The notes under the pieces: generated by a model | Database searches by the model: none | What the model was told of the DNA's origin: nothing | The model's input: the letters and a program-made list of their open reading frames with translations, nothing else | NCBI GenBank assembly: GCA_022736495.1 | Contig: DZCR01000015.1 | Coordinates: forward strand, 1-32,500 | Reading direction: 5' to 3' | DNA: 32,500 nucleotides | Source of the DNA: Desulfobacca acetoxidans | GTDB taxonomy: Bacteria; Desulfobacterota; Desulfobaccia; Desulfobaccales; 0-14-0-80-60-11 | Shown here: piece after piece, positions 23,016 to 31,332 of the stretch | How the letters are laid out: each line of letters starts with the position of its first letter | How positions within the stretch are numbered: the stretch's first letter is position 1 | Translations under genes and position numbers: made by a program

Positions 23016-24338
23016 TTGACATCGGCTAACCTATCTCCAGATAAAGCTTGCAAAGACCAATGGAGCCTCAATCTGACCTCCGGCCCGCTGCGCTCCCTGA
23101 AATGGAATACCTTCAGCAACGCGCTGGCTAACCTCATAAAAGGCGGGTGTCAATTAGGTCTAGTGATCGCCCTGGCAAAGTTGGGCAGTAAGGAATGGGT
23201 AGGACAATACGCTCTGGGGGTGGCCGTCGCTTGGCCGGTGTTTCTGCTGGCGGATCTGCAGCTGCGGGTGGTGCAAGCCACCGATGCCAAGGATGACTTT
23301 CATTTTGGACATTATCTGGGTCTTCGTCTCCTTACCTCCCCCTTGGCGTTCCTGGTTGTCATCGGACTTACCTGGGTCCTGGGCTATCGATGGGAAACGG
23401 CCATAGTCATAGCTGGCGTGGCTCTATCCAGGGGATTGGACTCCTTAGCGGATTGCATCCACGGAGGGATGCAAAAATATGAGCGCTTGGATCTAGTGTC
23501 CCTCTCAACCATAATGCGGAACTTGGGTTCTGTTGCGATTTTTATTACCGTTTTGTATGCGTCTGGCCTCCTGCTCTTGGCGGTACTGACCCAGGCGGTT
23601 GCCGGAATCCTGGTATTACTGGCCTTCGACTGTCCCCAAGGAGCTAAGATACTTGGCCTAAAAACAGGAATCTGGATGCCGCGTTTTGACCGGCGCGTAC
23701 TTTGGCAATTAGTCCGACTGGCTTTCCCTTTAGGGATGGTCACCATGATTATTTCCATCAACGCCAATCTGCCCCGCTACCTGCTGGAACATTCTCTGGG
23801 AGAAGGGGCTGTGGGCATCTTTGCCGCCCTTTCCCAACCGACCCTGGCGGGAGGCATGGTGATGGCCGCCTTGGGGCACTCGATCATGCCCCGCATGGCC
23901 AGGGGTTTTGCTATCGGCAACCTAAATTACCTCACCAGGATGGTTTGGCGGCTGATGGGTTTGGGAGCCCTCATTGGAGGCGTCATGATGGTAGGGGTAT
24001 GGGGCTGGGGGCGCGAGATAATATCTTTGATTTACCAGCCGGAATACGCCGAGCATCAAACTATCCTGGTCTGGCTCATGGCGGCGGGGATAGTCGGCTA
24101 CATTTCCAGCGGCCTGGGGTATGGATTAAACGCCACTCGTGCCTATTCCCGCTATCTAGTTTTTTACGCTATCTCGGCCGGGTTGGGAATCATCCTGGGA
24201 ATGCTGTTGATCCCGGCATTTGGCCTGAAAGGTGCGGCCTGGACCATCTGCGGCAGCAATTTGCTCAGTTGCCTGTCTCTGGGTTGGCTTTTCCTGGTTC
24301 TCAGACGAAAAGGAGGGCGAACTGCGGCAAGAATATGA
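23016..24338 (+). CDS. wzx: Lipid-linked oligosaccharide flippase (Wzx-like)
   Basis: A 440-residue polytopic membrane protein of the MOP superfamily, with about 12-14 hydrophobic helices, that moves undecaprenyl-linked repeat units across the inner membrane. The N-terminal segment SLKWNTFSNALANLIKGGCQLGLVIALAKLG follows the Wzx pattern, as do GQYALGVAVAWPVFLLADLQLR and the late GYGLNATRAYSRYL segment. The start appears to be TTG 23016, because an in-frame stop lies just upstream and no ATG occurs before the first helix. No good ribosome-binding site is seen, so the exact start is uncertain. It lies 80 bases after the sulfoquinovose synthase gene. Confidence 0.87.
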   Translation: MTSANLSPDKACKDQWSLNLTSGPLRSLKWNTFSNALANLIKGGCQLGLVIALAKLGSKEWVGQYALGVAVAWPVFLLADLQLRVVQATDAKDDFHFGHYLGLRLLTSPLAFLVVIGLTWVLGYRWETAIVIAGVALSRGLDSLADCIHGGMQKYERLDLVSLSTIMRNLGSVAIFITVLYASGLLLLAVLTQAVAGILVLLAFDCPQGAKILGLKTGIWMPRFDRRVLWQLVRLAFPLGMVTMIISINANLPRYLLEHSLGEGAVGIFAALSQPTLAGGMVMAALGHSIMPRMARGFAIGNLNYLTRMVWRLMGLGALIGGVMMVGVWGWGREIISLIYQPEYAEHQTILVWLMAAGIVGYISSGLGYGLNATRAYSRYLVFYAISAGLGIILGMLLIPAFGLKGAAWTICGSNLLSCLSLGWLFLVLRRKGGRTAARI

Positions 24339-24709
24339 GAAGTTTTTTGGTGAAAGGTATCTAAGCCATTATGACCGGGGGAACTTCACGGTGGACCCGC
24401 GAGCCCTGGCGGCGCAAGCGGCACCTAACCTCGAAGCCACTTACGGATCGTATGTGAACCTACTCTCACGCCAGCTTTGCATGAAGTCAGTAACCCTTTT
24501 ATACCTCGCCTTCTATCTGTTCTGCTGTAGCCGGTTGGAGCGTCACTTTCACGAGATGATTATCGGGATGGGTTTCAACCGGGGGAACGGTGATAAGTGA
24601 AGGGAAACATGCTGAAGTTCGGAGAAGAGATGCAAAGGGAAACCTTGCACACTGCACCAACCAACCGGAACATTTTCCTTCTTTTTTGATGGGTGCTAAT
24701 GGAGAAACG
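24339..24709 (+). other. Gap between wzx and the first GT4 gene, with a duplicated translation-start segment
   Basis: No sure gene lies here. One frame (stop at 24600) has coding-like codon use from about 24326 to 24500 (FFGERYLSHYDRG and VDPRALAAQAAPNLEATYG) but no start and no family I recognise, so it may be a remnant. Two similar segments, near 24581 and 24701, both read GG(A/G)G(A/G)AACGGTGATAA, 120 bases apart. The second provides the ribosome-binding site and GTG of the glycosyltransferase. Confidence 0.4.
24701..24704 (+). promoter_or_regulatory. Ribosome-binding site deciding the GT4 start
   Basis: GGAG (24701-24704) is five bases before GTG 24710, which begins exactly at the first beta strand (VIKILHVVMA). 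ATG 24689 and GTG 24590 are alternatives; the first has no Shine-Dalgarno sequence. Confidence 0.5.
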
Positions 24710-25867
24710 GTGATAAAGATCCTTCACGTGGTCATGGCTTTGGATGTGGGCGGTCTGGAAACCTGGCTCTTGAAAGTGCTCCAAAACTTGGACCATCGAC
24801 GCTTCCAAATTGACATCTTAGTTCACTATCCTGAGAAGGGGCTTCTTGAAGACCAAGCCGCAGAGCTATCTAAAGTTTTACGGCTCCCACACCTTTCAAA
24901 CCCCTTGTATTATGCCCGGGAATTTCGGCAATTGCTTCTTGAGCATGGTCCATACCAGGTTGTTCACAGTCACCTGGCCTTGGGGGGCTTTCATCTGCGG
25001 TGGGCCCATCAGGTCGGCGTCCCGGCCCGTATCGTTCACACTCATTCTGACGAGGATCAGCGTGCTCACCATCTCTCCCTCCCGCGTCGCTTAGCGCGTA
25101 AGGTTTCCCACCATCAGATTCGTTGTCATGCTACTGTGGGCCTTGCGGTTAGTCGGCAGGCAGCCCAAGGTCGCTTTGGACCACACTGGCAGGATGACCC
25201 ACGTTTTCAAATTCTACCCTGTGCGATTCCTTTAGATGCCTTTACCGGCGGGGTGGATCGCAGCAGTGTCCGACAGGCACTCAACCTCCCTGAATCTGCC
25301 TTCGTTATGGGACACGTGGGGCGCTTCGTGCCGGAAAAAAACCACGACCTTCTTATCGAAATAGCCGCAGAGGTCTGCCAGCGACTTCCCGAGGTCTATT
25401 TGCTCTTGGTGGGTGATGGTCCCCTGCACCAACAGTTGGAAGATAAGGTTCAATCTCTGGGCCTCACCACGCGAGTGGTGTTTTTAGGATTTCGCCATGA
25501 TGTTCCTGAGATCCTAAGGGGTGCCATGGACCTGTTCTTGTTTCCGTCCCGATATGAAGCTGCTCCCGTGGCAGTGATGGAAGCTCAAGCTGCCGGATTG
25601 CCATGCGTGATTGCGGACACCATCCCGGAAGAAGTAGTGGTCATCCCTGAACTGGTACAGCGGGTTTCCCTCAACGCCGGACCCGGAGGCTGGGTCGAGG
25701 CGGTTCTGGACGCCCGGAGCAATACAACCGCCATGACGCCGTTTGACGCAGCCGGCCGGATGCGTGGGACCCTGTTGGATCTTGATGCCAACGTACGCCA
25801 TCTGGAAGCTCTTTACATGATTGGGCAAAGAATCGACTGCAGACCTATTGATGATGAGATTCGATAA
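24710..25867 (+). CDS. GT4-family glycosyltransferase (EpsF/EpsD-like)
   Basis: A 385-residue GT-B enzyme. Domain 1 opens IKILHVVMALDVGGLETWLL, where the GG(L/A)E loop faces the acceptor, and continues VVHSHLALGGFHLRW and ARIVHTHSDEDQRAH. Domain 2 has MGHVGRFVPEKNHDLLIEIA and FPSRYEAAPVAVMEAQAAGLPCVI (the E-x7-E motif in variant form, with EAAPVAVME). It resembles EpsF-type transferases of exopolysaccharide loci. It extends the lipid-linked repeat unit at the cytoplasmic face. Given its place in the locus it is one of two candidates to transfer the sulfoquinovose, since the plant and bacterial sulfolipid transferases SQD2/SqdX are also GT4; that is only inference. Its end overlaps the wzy start by 17 bases. 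Confidence 0.86.
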   Translation: MIKILHVVMALDVGGLETWLLKVLQNLDHRRFQIDILVHYPEKGLLEDQAAELSKVLRLPHLSNPLYYAREFRQLLLEHGPYQVVHSHLALGGFHLRWAHQVGVPARIVHTHSDEDQRAHHLSLPRRLARKVSHHQIRCHATVGLAVSRQAAQGRFGPHWQDDPRFQILPCAIPLDAFTGGVDRSSVRQALNLPESAFVMGHVGRFVPEKNHDLLIEIAAEVCQRLPEVYLLLVGDGPLHQQLEDKVQSLGLTTRVVFLGFRHDVPEILRGAMDLFLFPSRYEAAPVAVMEAQAAGLPCVIADTIPEEVVVIPELVQRVSLNAGPGGWVEAVLDARSNTTAMTPFDAAGRMRGTLLDLDANVRHLEALYMIGQRIDCRPIDDEIR

Positions 25868-27089
25868 ATTACTAATAATAGTGGTACTGCTTCTTCTGCC
25901 GCTTGATGCCAGCGACTATTTTCAACTCAATCTGGGACCATTCAGAATATCTCCGTCAGCAATTATCGTCGGGGTGACATTTATTGTGGTAGGGCTGAAA
26001 CAGCTTGCAACCCAGACGCCCATCTTAATGAGGCCCAATCTGCCATTGATATTGCTTTTGGCATTTACCTGGCTCCTCCCTGGCTTAATTTGGAAAACCG
26101 TGTGGGTTAAGGATTTGAAAATGGCCCTCAATTTCCTGCAATACCTGGCTCTATTCTATATGTTTTCCCAGGTGATCAGGGATGAGGCCTTTCTGAAACG
26201 AGTATTGCGAGTGTTTCTGATAGCGGCGACGTGTCTGGCCGTTCTCACCGTGCTCAAGTCCCTGGGTTTGGATATGCCTGGCTTAGAACGAAAGACCGCT
26301 TTCACCTTCTCATATTTTCAGATCGGCGTGGTGGGTCTGGAGGATAATTTCGTTCCGGCGTTATCCCTATTTCTGGCCGGAGGGTTACCCCTGCTCTGGC
26401 AAAAGACCCTGATCAAGCAACGATGGCTGAGATTATCCCTGACACTGCTCTTCCTGACTGCGGGCCTGATCACCGGCGCCCGGGGCTTGTATGTCACAAT
26501 AGCCGCCCAAGTTATGGCATGGCTCTATCTTGGATATTTTCGCAAATTACCCTCCCGAAGAAAGCTTATCGCCTTGATAGGAAGTATGATAGGAATCATA
26601 GTCTTAGCTATTCTAAGTATTCCGATCTTTGATTTTCTCAAAAGTTTTCGGCCGACAAACGTAGATAACAGGTTGGACGGATATATTTTGGGCATAAAAT
26701 TAGCTTTTTCCAATGTCTCAACCATCCTCTTTGGGTTTGGCAAGGGCGATTTCACAATTTTAAACAATCAAACGGTCGTCCATAATTTCTTTGAGGACCT
26801 CATAATAACCGGAGGGATAGTGAATTTGTCCTTGATTCTATCCCTGCTTCTCATAATATTCTTTCGCCTAGCGGCGGTGCCGAGGGGACTACAATTCCCC
26901 CCCGGAAATCTGAAAAATGGTCTGATAATCGGGTTTTTCGGGGTCGTATTTGTGGGTATGTTTGACTCGATCACTACCTCCATCGTTTTTTGGACTTATC
27001 TTGCTATCCTTTATTCCTTTACCCTCATCCCCAGGGCAAGGGCCACAAACGTCAACTTTGCGAGAGCCTATCAGGTCTCAAGGGTGTGA
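25851..27089 (+). CDS. O-antigen ligase / Wzy-type polymerase family protein
   Basis: A 412-residue polytopic membrane protein with about ten to twelve helices. The large periplasmic loop and its edges are recognisable: GLITGARGLYVTIAAQ, then NRLDGYILGIKLAFSN, FGFGKGDF and VHNFFEDLIITGGIVN. The G-A/S-R-G and late His in (V/H)HN(F/S) are the usual marks of the Wzy_C / O-antigen ligase superfamily. In this locus it most likely joins flipped repeat units into the polymer at the periplasmic face. The start ATG 25851 (or 25854) lies inside the end of the GT4 gene. The longer frame from TTG 25821 adds only polar residues. The ligase and polymerase roles cannot be separated by sequence. Confidence 0.83.
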   Translation: MMRFDKLLIIVVLLLLPLDASDYFQLNLGPFRISPSAIIVGVTFIVVGLKQLATQTPILMRPNLPLILLLAFTWLLPGLIWKTVWVKDLKMALNFLQYLALFYMFSQVIRDEAFLKRVLRVFLIAATCLAVLTVLKSLGLDMPGLERKTAFTFSYFQIGVVGLEDNFVPALSLFLAGGLPLLWQKTLIKQRWLRLSLTLLFLTAGLITGARGLYVTIAAQVMAWLYLGYFRKLPSRRKLIALIGSMIGIIVLAILSIPIFDFLKSFRPTNVDNRLDGYILGIKLAFSNVSTILFGFGKGDFTILNNQTVVHNFFEDLIITGGIVNLSLILSLLLIIFFRLAAVPRGLQFPPGNLKNGLIIGFFGVVFVGMFDSITTSIVFWTYLAILYSFTLIPRARATNVNFARAYQVSRV

Positions 27090-27091
27090 AT

Positions 27092-28699
27092 ATGGCGGCA
27101 TCCAGAAGATTATGGAAGGCGATGGGGCAGGCGGCCTTAGGCAACAAGCCATTTGTCCTAATTCTCGTTGTGGCTCTCTTAGTGTTGTCCATGCGGCCTT
27201 TGGTGGCGGCGCCATTTCTCAGGGACCTTTCACGGGACTACCCGGTGCATCCCCTGACCCTCGGGGCCAGCGTTACGAACAATCCTATCAAGGTTGTCGG
27301 TGCTCGCGGGGAACACTTCCTATTGGTTTTTGAGGTCTCCAAGGTAAAGGATCGCTCCTTACGCGTCTCCATAAAAGAGAAACCCGGTTCCTCCTTGGAA
27401 CTGCAAGCATATCTGGTGCCCCCTCTCCCCGGTGGACCAGGGCAGGAGAACTTGTTGGACGTGCTCATGCCTCTGGAGCAGGCGTCCCCATCACCTCAGG
27501 ACTCCTCTCGTATAGCCGTGGTGTTCAAGATTCCCAGCGGCCATCCGGTTGGCGCCCAGCGCTGCGATCTGGTGTTCCGGGGAGGCGGGAGTGACGTTTT
27601 CCAGCCCCTGGACCTCCAGGTTTGGAAGTTCACCCTGCCGGAGGATCTGCCCGTGACGGTTTTGGCCAACCTCTGGCCCCAAAAGGAATGGTTTGGCCGC
27701 TACGGGGTCAAGGGGGAAGAGGCCTTCACCAATACCATCGCCGCCTATCTCAAATTTTTGCGGCCTTATAAGATCAACGCAATCGGTAATTTTTACCCTA
27801 TGCCCACTCGCGAGTTGGCCCGAGGCCGCTCGCTTAACGACTTTCCACCCTATTTGCATTTATTGGACCAGACCCTGGCACTTGGTTACCGATATTTTCG
27901 CCTCCCCACTTTGCCCGACGCCAACCGCATAGGCGCGTCGGATAATCTCTTTGAGCGCTATGCCCCTAAATACTATGCCAACATGGGAAAGTTCTTGAAG
28001 TCCCGCCATTTGATGGACAAGGCACTGGTGAAAGTATGGGACGAGCCGAAACCTGCCGACTACCCCCGGGTGGCCAAGGCCTATGGTCTTGTTAAGGCCG
28101 CGGCGCCCTTCCTGATCACGGAGTCTGCCGGTAGGCCACCAGACTCAACCCTGGCCCGTCTCGTTAATATCTGGGCAGTATACAGCGGGGTCTTCGATTG
28201 GGAAAAAGTTACAGCGGCGCGCCAGGCAGGCCAGAAAATTTGGCTTTACGCTAATCTTCTCCACGGCATTGACAGACCTGCCGTTTGCCAACGCCTGGTG
28301 GGATGGTACCTGTTCCAATCGCGCTGTACCGGGTATCTACTGTGGTCGGTGAACTACTGGCCGCAGGACCCCTGGACCCAGCTGCCAAGTGAAAAAGACT
28401 TTTATCGCCGGGGTACCCTGGTCTATCCCCATCCCTCCACCGGCCTGCCGCTGCCTACTTTGCGCCTTGAGGCAATGCGGCGGGGCTGGGAAGACTACCA
28501 GTACCTCGTTCTGCTCAAAGAAGCCGCCAGCCAAGGCAGAGTGACCCCGGCGGCGTACGCCCGGATAGAAGAACAGGTGGCGATGATCGCCGGGAACCTG
28601 AAAAATAACAATCCCAAGGCGAGTTGGCAACAGCTTGAGGATTTACGCGTACAGATCGGGAAACTGTTGGATCGGGCCGCTGGGGGCAGCAATGGTTGA
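27092..28699 (+). CDS. Exported GH123/DUF4091-like glycoside hydrolase
   Basis: A 535-residue protein with an N-terminal signal or anchor helix (about 21-34) and possible cleavage after VAA (about 38-40). A beta-sandwich region (about 50-185) precedes a TIM-barrel part. KVWDEPKP (314-321) contains the adjacent Asp317-Glu318 pair that in GH123 N-acetyl-beta-galactosaminidases acts in substrate-assisted catalysis. The C-terminal DUF4091 segment shows GYLLWSVNYWPQDPW, HPSTGLPLPTLRLEAMRRGW and EDYQYLVLLKEA. AAGGG lies a few bases before the ATG, just after the wzy stop. An exported hydrolase inside a Wzy locus probably trims or cuts the polymer, for example an N-acetylhexosamine linkage. Specificity is unproven. 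Confidence 0.78.
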   Translation: MAASRRLWKAMGQAALGNKPFVLILVVALLVLSMRPLVAAPFLRDLSRDYPVHPLTLGASVTNNPIKVVGARGEHFLLVFEVSKVKDRSLRVSIKEKPGSSLELQAYLVPPLPGGPGQENLLDVLMPLEQASPSPQDSSRIAVVFKIPSGHPVGAQRCDLVFRGGGSDVFQPLDLQVWKFTLPEDLPVTVLANLWPQKEWFGRYGVKGEEAFTNTIAAYLKFLRPYKINAIGNFYPMPTRELARGRSLNDFPPYLHLLDQTLALGYRYFRLPTLPDANRIGASDNLFERYAPKYYANMGKFLKSRHLMDKALVKVWDEPKPADYPRVAKAYGLVKAAAPFLITESAGRPPDSTLARLVNIWAVYSGVFDWEKVTAARQAGQKIWLYANLLHGIDRPAVCQRLVGWYLFQSRCTGYLLWSVNYWPQDPWTQLPSEKDFYRRGTLVYPHPSTGLPLPTLRLEAMRRGWEDYQYLVLLKEAASQGRVTPAAYARIEEQVAMIAGNLKNNNPKASWQQLEDLRVQIGKLLDRAAGGSNG

Positions 28700-29897
28700 A
28701 CCCGCCCGTGCTGACAAAAGCCGCCTTTGCCATGTCATAACTACCCCCACAGACCAGTACAGTTCCGGGTTGCGCACCCGGATGGAGGCACAAATCGCCC
28801 TGGAACTGGGCTACCGCGTGGACATCGCCACGGGTCAGGGCCCCACTGATCACCAATTAATTTCTCAGGGAGTAACAGGCGTTAACCACTGGCGTTTTCC
28901 GGCTCTGACCAAGTACATCTATCCGCACCGCGATCTCAAGGCCTTTTTGGACCTTTATTTGTTTTTCCGGCGGCAACGATACGATATCGTGCACACCCAT
29001 CTCGCCAAAGCTGGAGTAATAGGGCGTCTCGCCGCCGGCCTGGCCGGGGTGCCTATCATCGTACATGATGTCCATGGCCCCAGCTTTTCCGGGGCCCACA
29101 GCTGGTCAAGACGGAACCTCTTCGTTACCCTTGAACGCCTGGCGGGCTCAGTAACCACTCATTATGTGTTTTACACCGCTCACCTGAAAGAAGCTTTTGA
29201 GGCCCAGGGTATTGGGATGAAGGCAGATAAGCGCGTCATCTACCCTGACTTGCGTCTGCGGGCTTTTCTAGAAGCCCCTCAGCTCACCGCACCAGAGCGA
29301 GACCGGCTCAGGTTGCTCTGGCAACTAACACCGGAGCACTTGGTCATCGGCTATGCAGCCCGCATGGTACCCTCCAAGGCTCACCACCTGGCCATTAAGG
29401 CGTTGCCTTATCTACTGGATTGTTGGCCACAAGTTCGGCTCCTATTGGTGGGGGGCGCCATCTGGCCGGAAGAACAGGCATACTTGAGGCGCCTGCAAAG
29501 CCTGGTAAAAGACCTCAAGCTGGAAGGCAGGGTAATTTTTGCCGGCCACCAGACCCAGATGATCCCCTTTTATCAAATTATTGATCTCTTCGTTATGCCT
29601 TCGCTATACGAGGGAACTGCCAATGTCATGCTCGAAGCCCTGTCCATGGGTTTGCCGGTGGTGGCTTTTGATATTCCTGCGGTCCATGAACTCTGCCCCT
29701 CTGCAGTGATTATCTGTCCTCTGGGGGACGTGGCGGGATTGGCCCGGGGAATTGTTCAGGCCATGGCAAACGGTCAGTTACAGCGCCACCATGGCGGACC
29801 CGGTAGGGCCTTTCGAGAAAACCTGGTGGAGAAGTTTTCCCCTGCTCGCTGGCGGGAGAATTTGGCCGGTTTTTACCGGGAGATCAATTTGATTTAG
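28692..29897 (+). CDS. GT4-family glycosyltransferase
   Basis: A 401-residue GT-B enzyme. The N-terminal domain opens SRLCHVITTPTDQYSSGLRTRMEAQIALELGYRVDIATG and has IVHTHLAKAGVIGRLAAGLAGVP and IIVHDVHGPSFSG, a pattern common in exopolysaccharide and capsule transferases. The donor domain has VIGYAARMVPSKAHHLAIKAL, AGHQTQMIPFYQIIDLFVMPSLYEGTANVMLEALSMGLPVV (E-x7-E signature). The ATG at 28692 overlaps the hydrolase stop by eight bases and has GGGGG upstream. The longer frame from 28635 is an overlap of the hydrolase. It adds another sugar of the repeat unit; the donor cannot be inferred. Confidence 0.87.
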   Translation: MVEPARADKSRLCHVITTPTDQYSSGLRTRMEAQIALELGYRVDIATGQGPTDHQLISQGVTGVNHWRFPALTKYIYPHRDLKAFLDLYLFFRRQRYDIVHTHLAKAGVIGRLAAGLAGVPIIVHDVHGPSFSGAHSWSRRNLFVTLERLAGSVTTHYVFYTAHLKEAFEAQGIGMKADKRVIYPDLRLRAFLEAPQLTAPERDRLRLLWQLTPEHLVIGYAARMVPSKAHHLAIKALPYLLDCWPQVRLLLVGGAIWPEEQAYLRRLQSLVKDLKLEGRVIFAGHQTQMIPFYQIIDLFVMPSLYEGTANVMLEALSMGLPVVAFDIPAVHELCPSAVIICPLGDVAGLARGIVQAMANGQLQRHHGGPGRAFRENLVEKFSPARWRENLAGFYREINLI

Positions 29898-29957
29898 TTC
29901 GAAGAGATGGGAATCCGGTACCGTTGAGTACTGGCCTGTGAGAAACAGGGTCCAATT

Positions 29958-31316
29958 ATGCGCAGGATATTTCTACAGCAGCACGAAAAATATCGGCTCC
30001 TACTTTTTATAGGGGACCTGTTGATAATTATCGGCAGCATATCCCTGATTCTTTTTTTAGAAGGTTATGGAAAAAAGCCTATTGTATGGAATAATTCTAA
30101 GGTTTTTGCAGTTTTATTATTTATAAGCGCTGTTATAACTCTGGTTTTCTACATTTTAGACCTATATGATCTGTCCAAACCGAAGGAGCCTGCAATTATA
30201 TTACTTTCAATCAGCCTGGGGCTTGCGGTAGTAATAACCCTTTACAGCGCCTTAGCCTATTTTGTCATTTTGCTTCGCCCCGGCAAGATTAATCTAGTTT
30301 TATTTATTTTGCTGACTATTAACTCCACCTTTGCCTGGCGCATATCATATAAAAAATTGATTAAAATCAAACCCGAGCGTCTCTTGTTCATCGGAAACGA
30401 GCAGATTTATGAGGAAATGCGGCAGGTTATCCAGAGCAAGTATGGCCAATACTATACTATCGAGGGACACTGGCATAGTCACAGCCATAACCCAACCCTG
30501 CCGGACCTTTTCAATTTCATTGAAGACCATAATATTGATACGATTGTTTATTCGGTTCACTCTAAAGTAGCCAAGCAAATTTCTAATGATCTGATTACTA
30601 TCCAATTCAGCCCCAAGAAAATCGTAGACGCCTATAATTTTTATCAGTACCTGACAGGCAAATACCCCGTCTTTTTTCTGGACGAGTTTTGGCTATTGAT
30701 CAATACCCATAGGGAGATTTTCTTCCCCGCCATTGCCGCCAAGATGAAGCGAGTCTTTGACATTCTGTTCGCCATGGTGATTTTGACTCCAGCCTCACCC
30801 GTTTTATTGATAGTTGCTTTGGCTATCAAGCTGGATAGCGCCGGGCCGGTTTTCTTTACTCAAGAGCGGCTGGGGCAGAATGAGGTCCCCTTCCAGCTCT
30901 TTAAGTTTCGCACGATGATCCATAATGCCGAACGTTTAACCGGTCCGGAATGGTCTGCCGCGGAGGATCCTCGGATCACGAGGGTGGGAAGAATTTTGCG
31001 CAAGCTGCGTTTGGACGAGTTACCTCAATGCTTAAATATCCTAAAGGGGGAGATGGGATTAGTGGGCCCGCGACCTATCCGCCAACATTTTGCCGACCTG
31101 CTGAGCAAGGAAATTCCTTTTTATAGGCTTCGTTTTCTGGCTAAGCCCGGCCTCACCGGCTGGGCCCAAGTCAACCATGACTATGCCGGCTCAAAGGAAG
31201 GTCAGTCAAAGAAGTTGCAGTATGATTTGTTTTATCTGGTTCACCAATCCATCCGGCTCGACCTTTACATTATCTTCAAAACCGTCCAGGTAGTAGTCTG
31301 GGGTAGGGGGACCTGA
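29958..31316 (+). CDS. Polyprenyl-phosphate sugar-1-phosphate transferase (WbaP/PglC superfamily)
   Basis: A 452-residue inner-membrane enzyme that starts the repeat unit by moving a sugar 1-phosphate onto undecaprenyl phosphate. Four N-terminal helices (about 13-120) and a CoA-binding-like domain (about 140-240) come first. The catalytic domain begins KMKRVFDILFAMVILTPAS (re-entrant helix) and has LFKFRTMIHNAERL, EDPRITRVGRILRKLRLDELPQ (the Asp-Glu catalytic pair), GLVGPRPIR and KPGLTGWAQVN, as in WbaP. The first sugar may be glucose, galactose or a HexNAc derivative. The gene is visibly more AT-rich than its neighbours, which hints at a different origin. The ribosome-binding site is weak; there is a 60-base gap after the GT4 gene. 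Confidence 0.91.
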   Translation: MRRIFLQQHEKYRLLLFIGDLLIIIGSISLILFLEGYGKKPIVWNNSKVFAVLLFISAVITLVFYILDLYDLSKPKEPAIILLSISLGLAVVITLYSALAYFVILLRPGKINLVLFILLTINSTFAWRISYKKLIKIKPERLLFIGNEQIYEEMRQVIQSKYGQYYTIEGHWHSHSHNPTLPDLFNFIEDHNIDTIVYSVHSKVAKQISNDLITIQFSPKKIVDAYNFYQYLTGKYPVFFLDEFWLLINTHREIFFPAIAAKMKRVFDILFAMVILTPASPVLLIVALAIKLDSAGPVFFTQERLGQNEVPFQLFKFRTMIHNAERLTGPEWSAAEDPRITRVGRILRKLRLDELPQCLNILKGEMGLVGPRPIRQHFADLLSKEIPFYRLRFLAKPGLTGWAQVNHDYAGSKEGQSKKLQYDLFYLVHQSIRLDLYIIFKTVQVVVWGRGT

Positions 31317-31332
31317 GGTTTAGGGGAATTTA

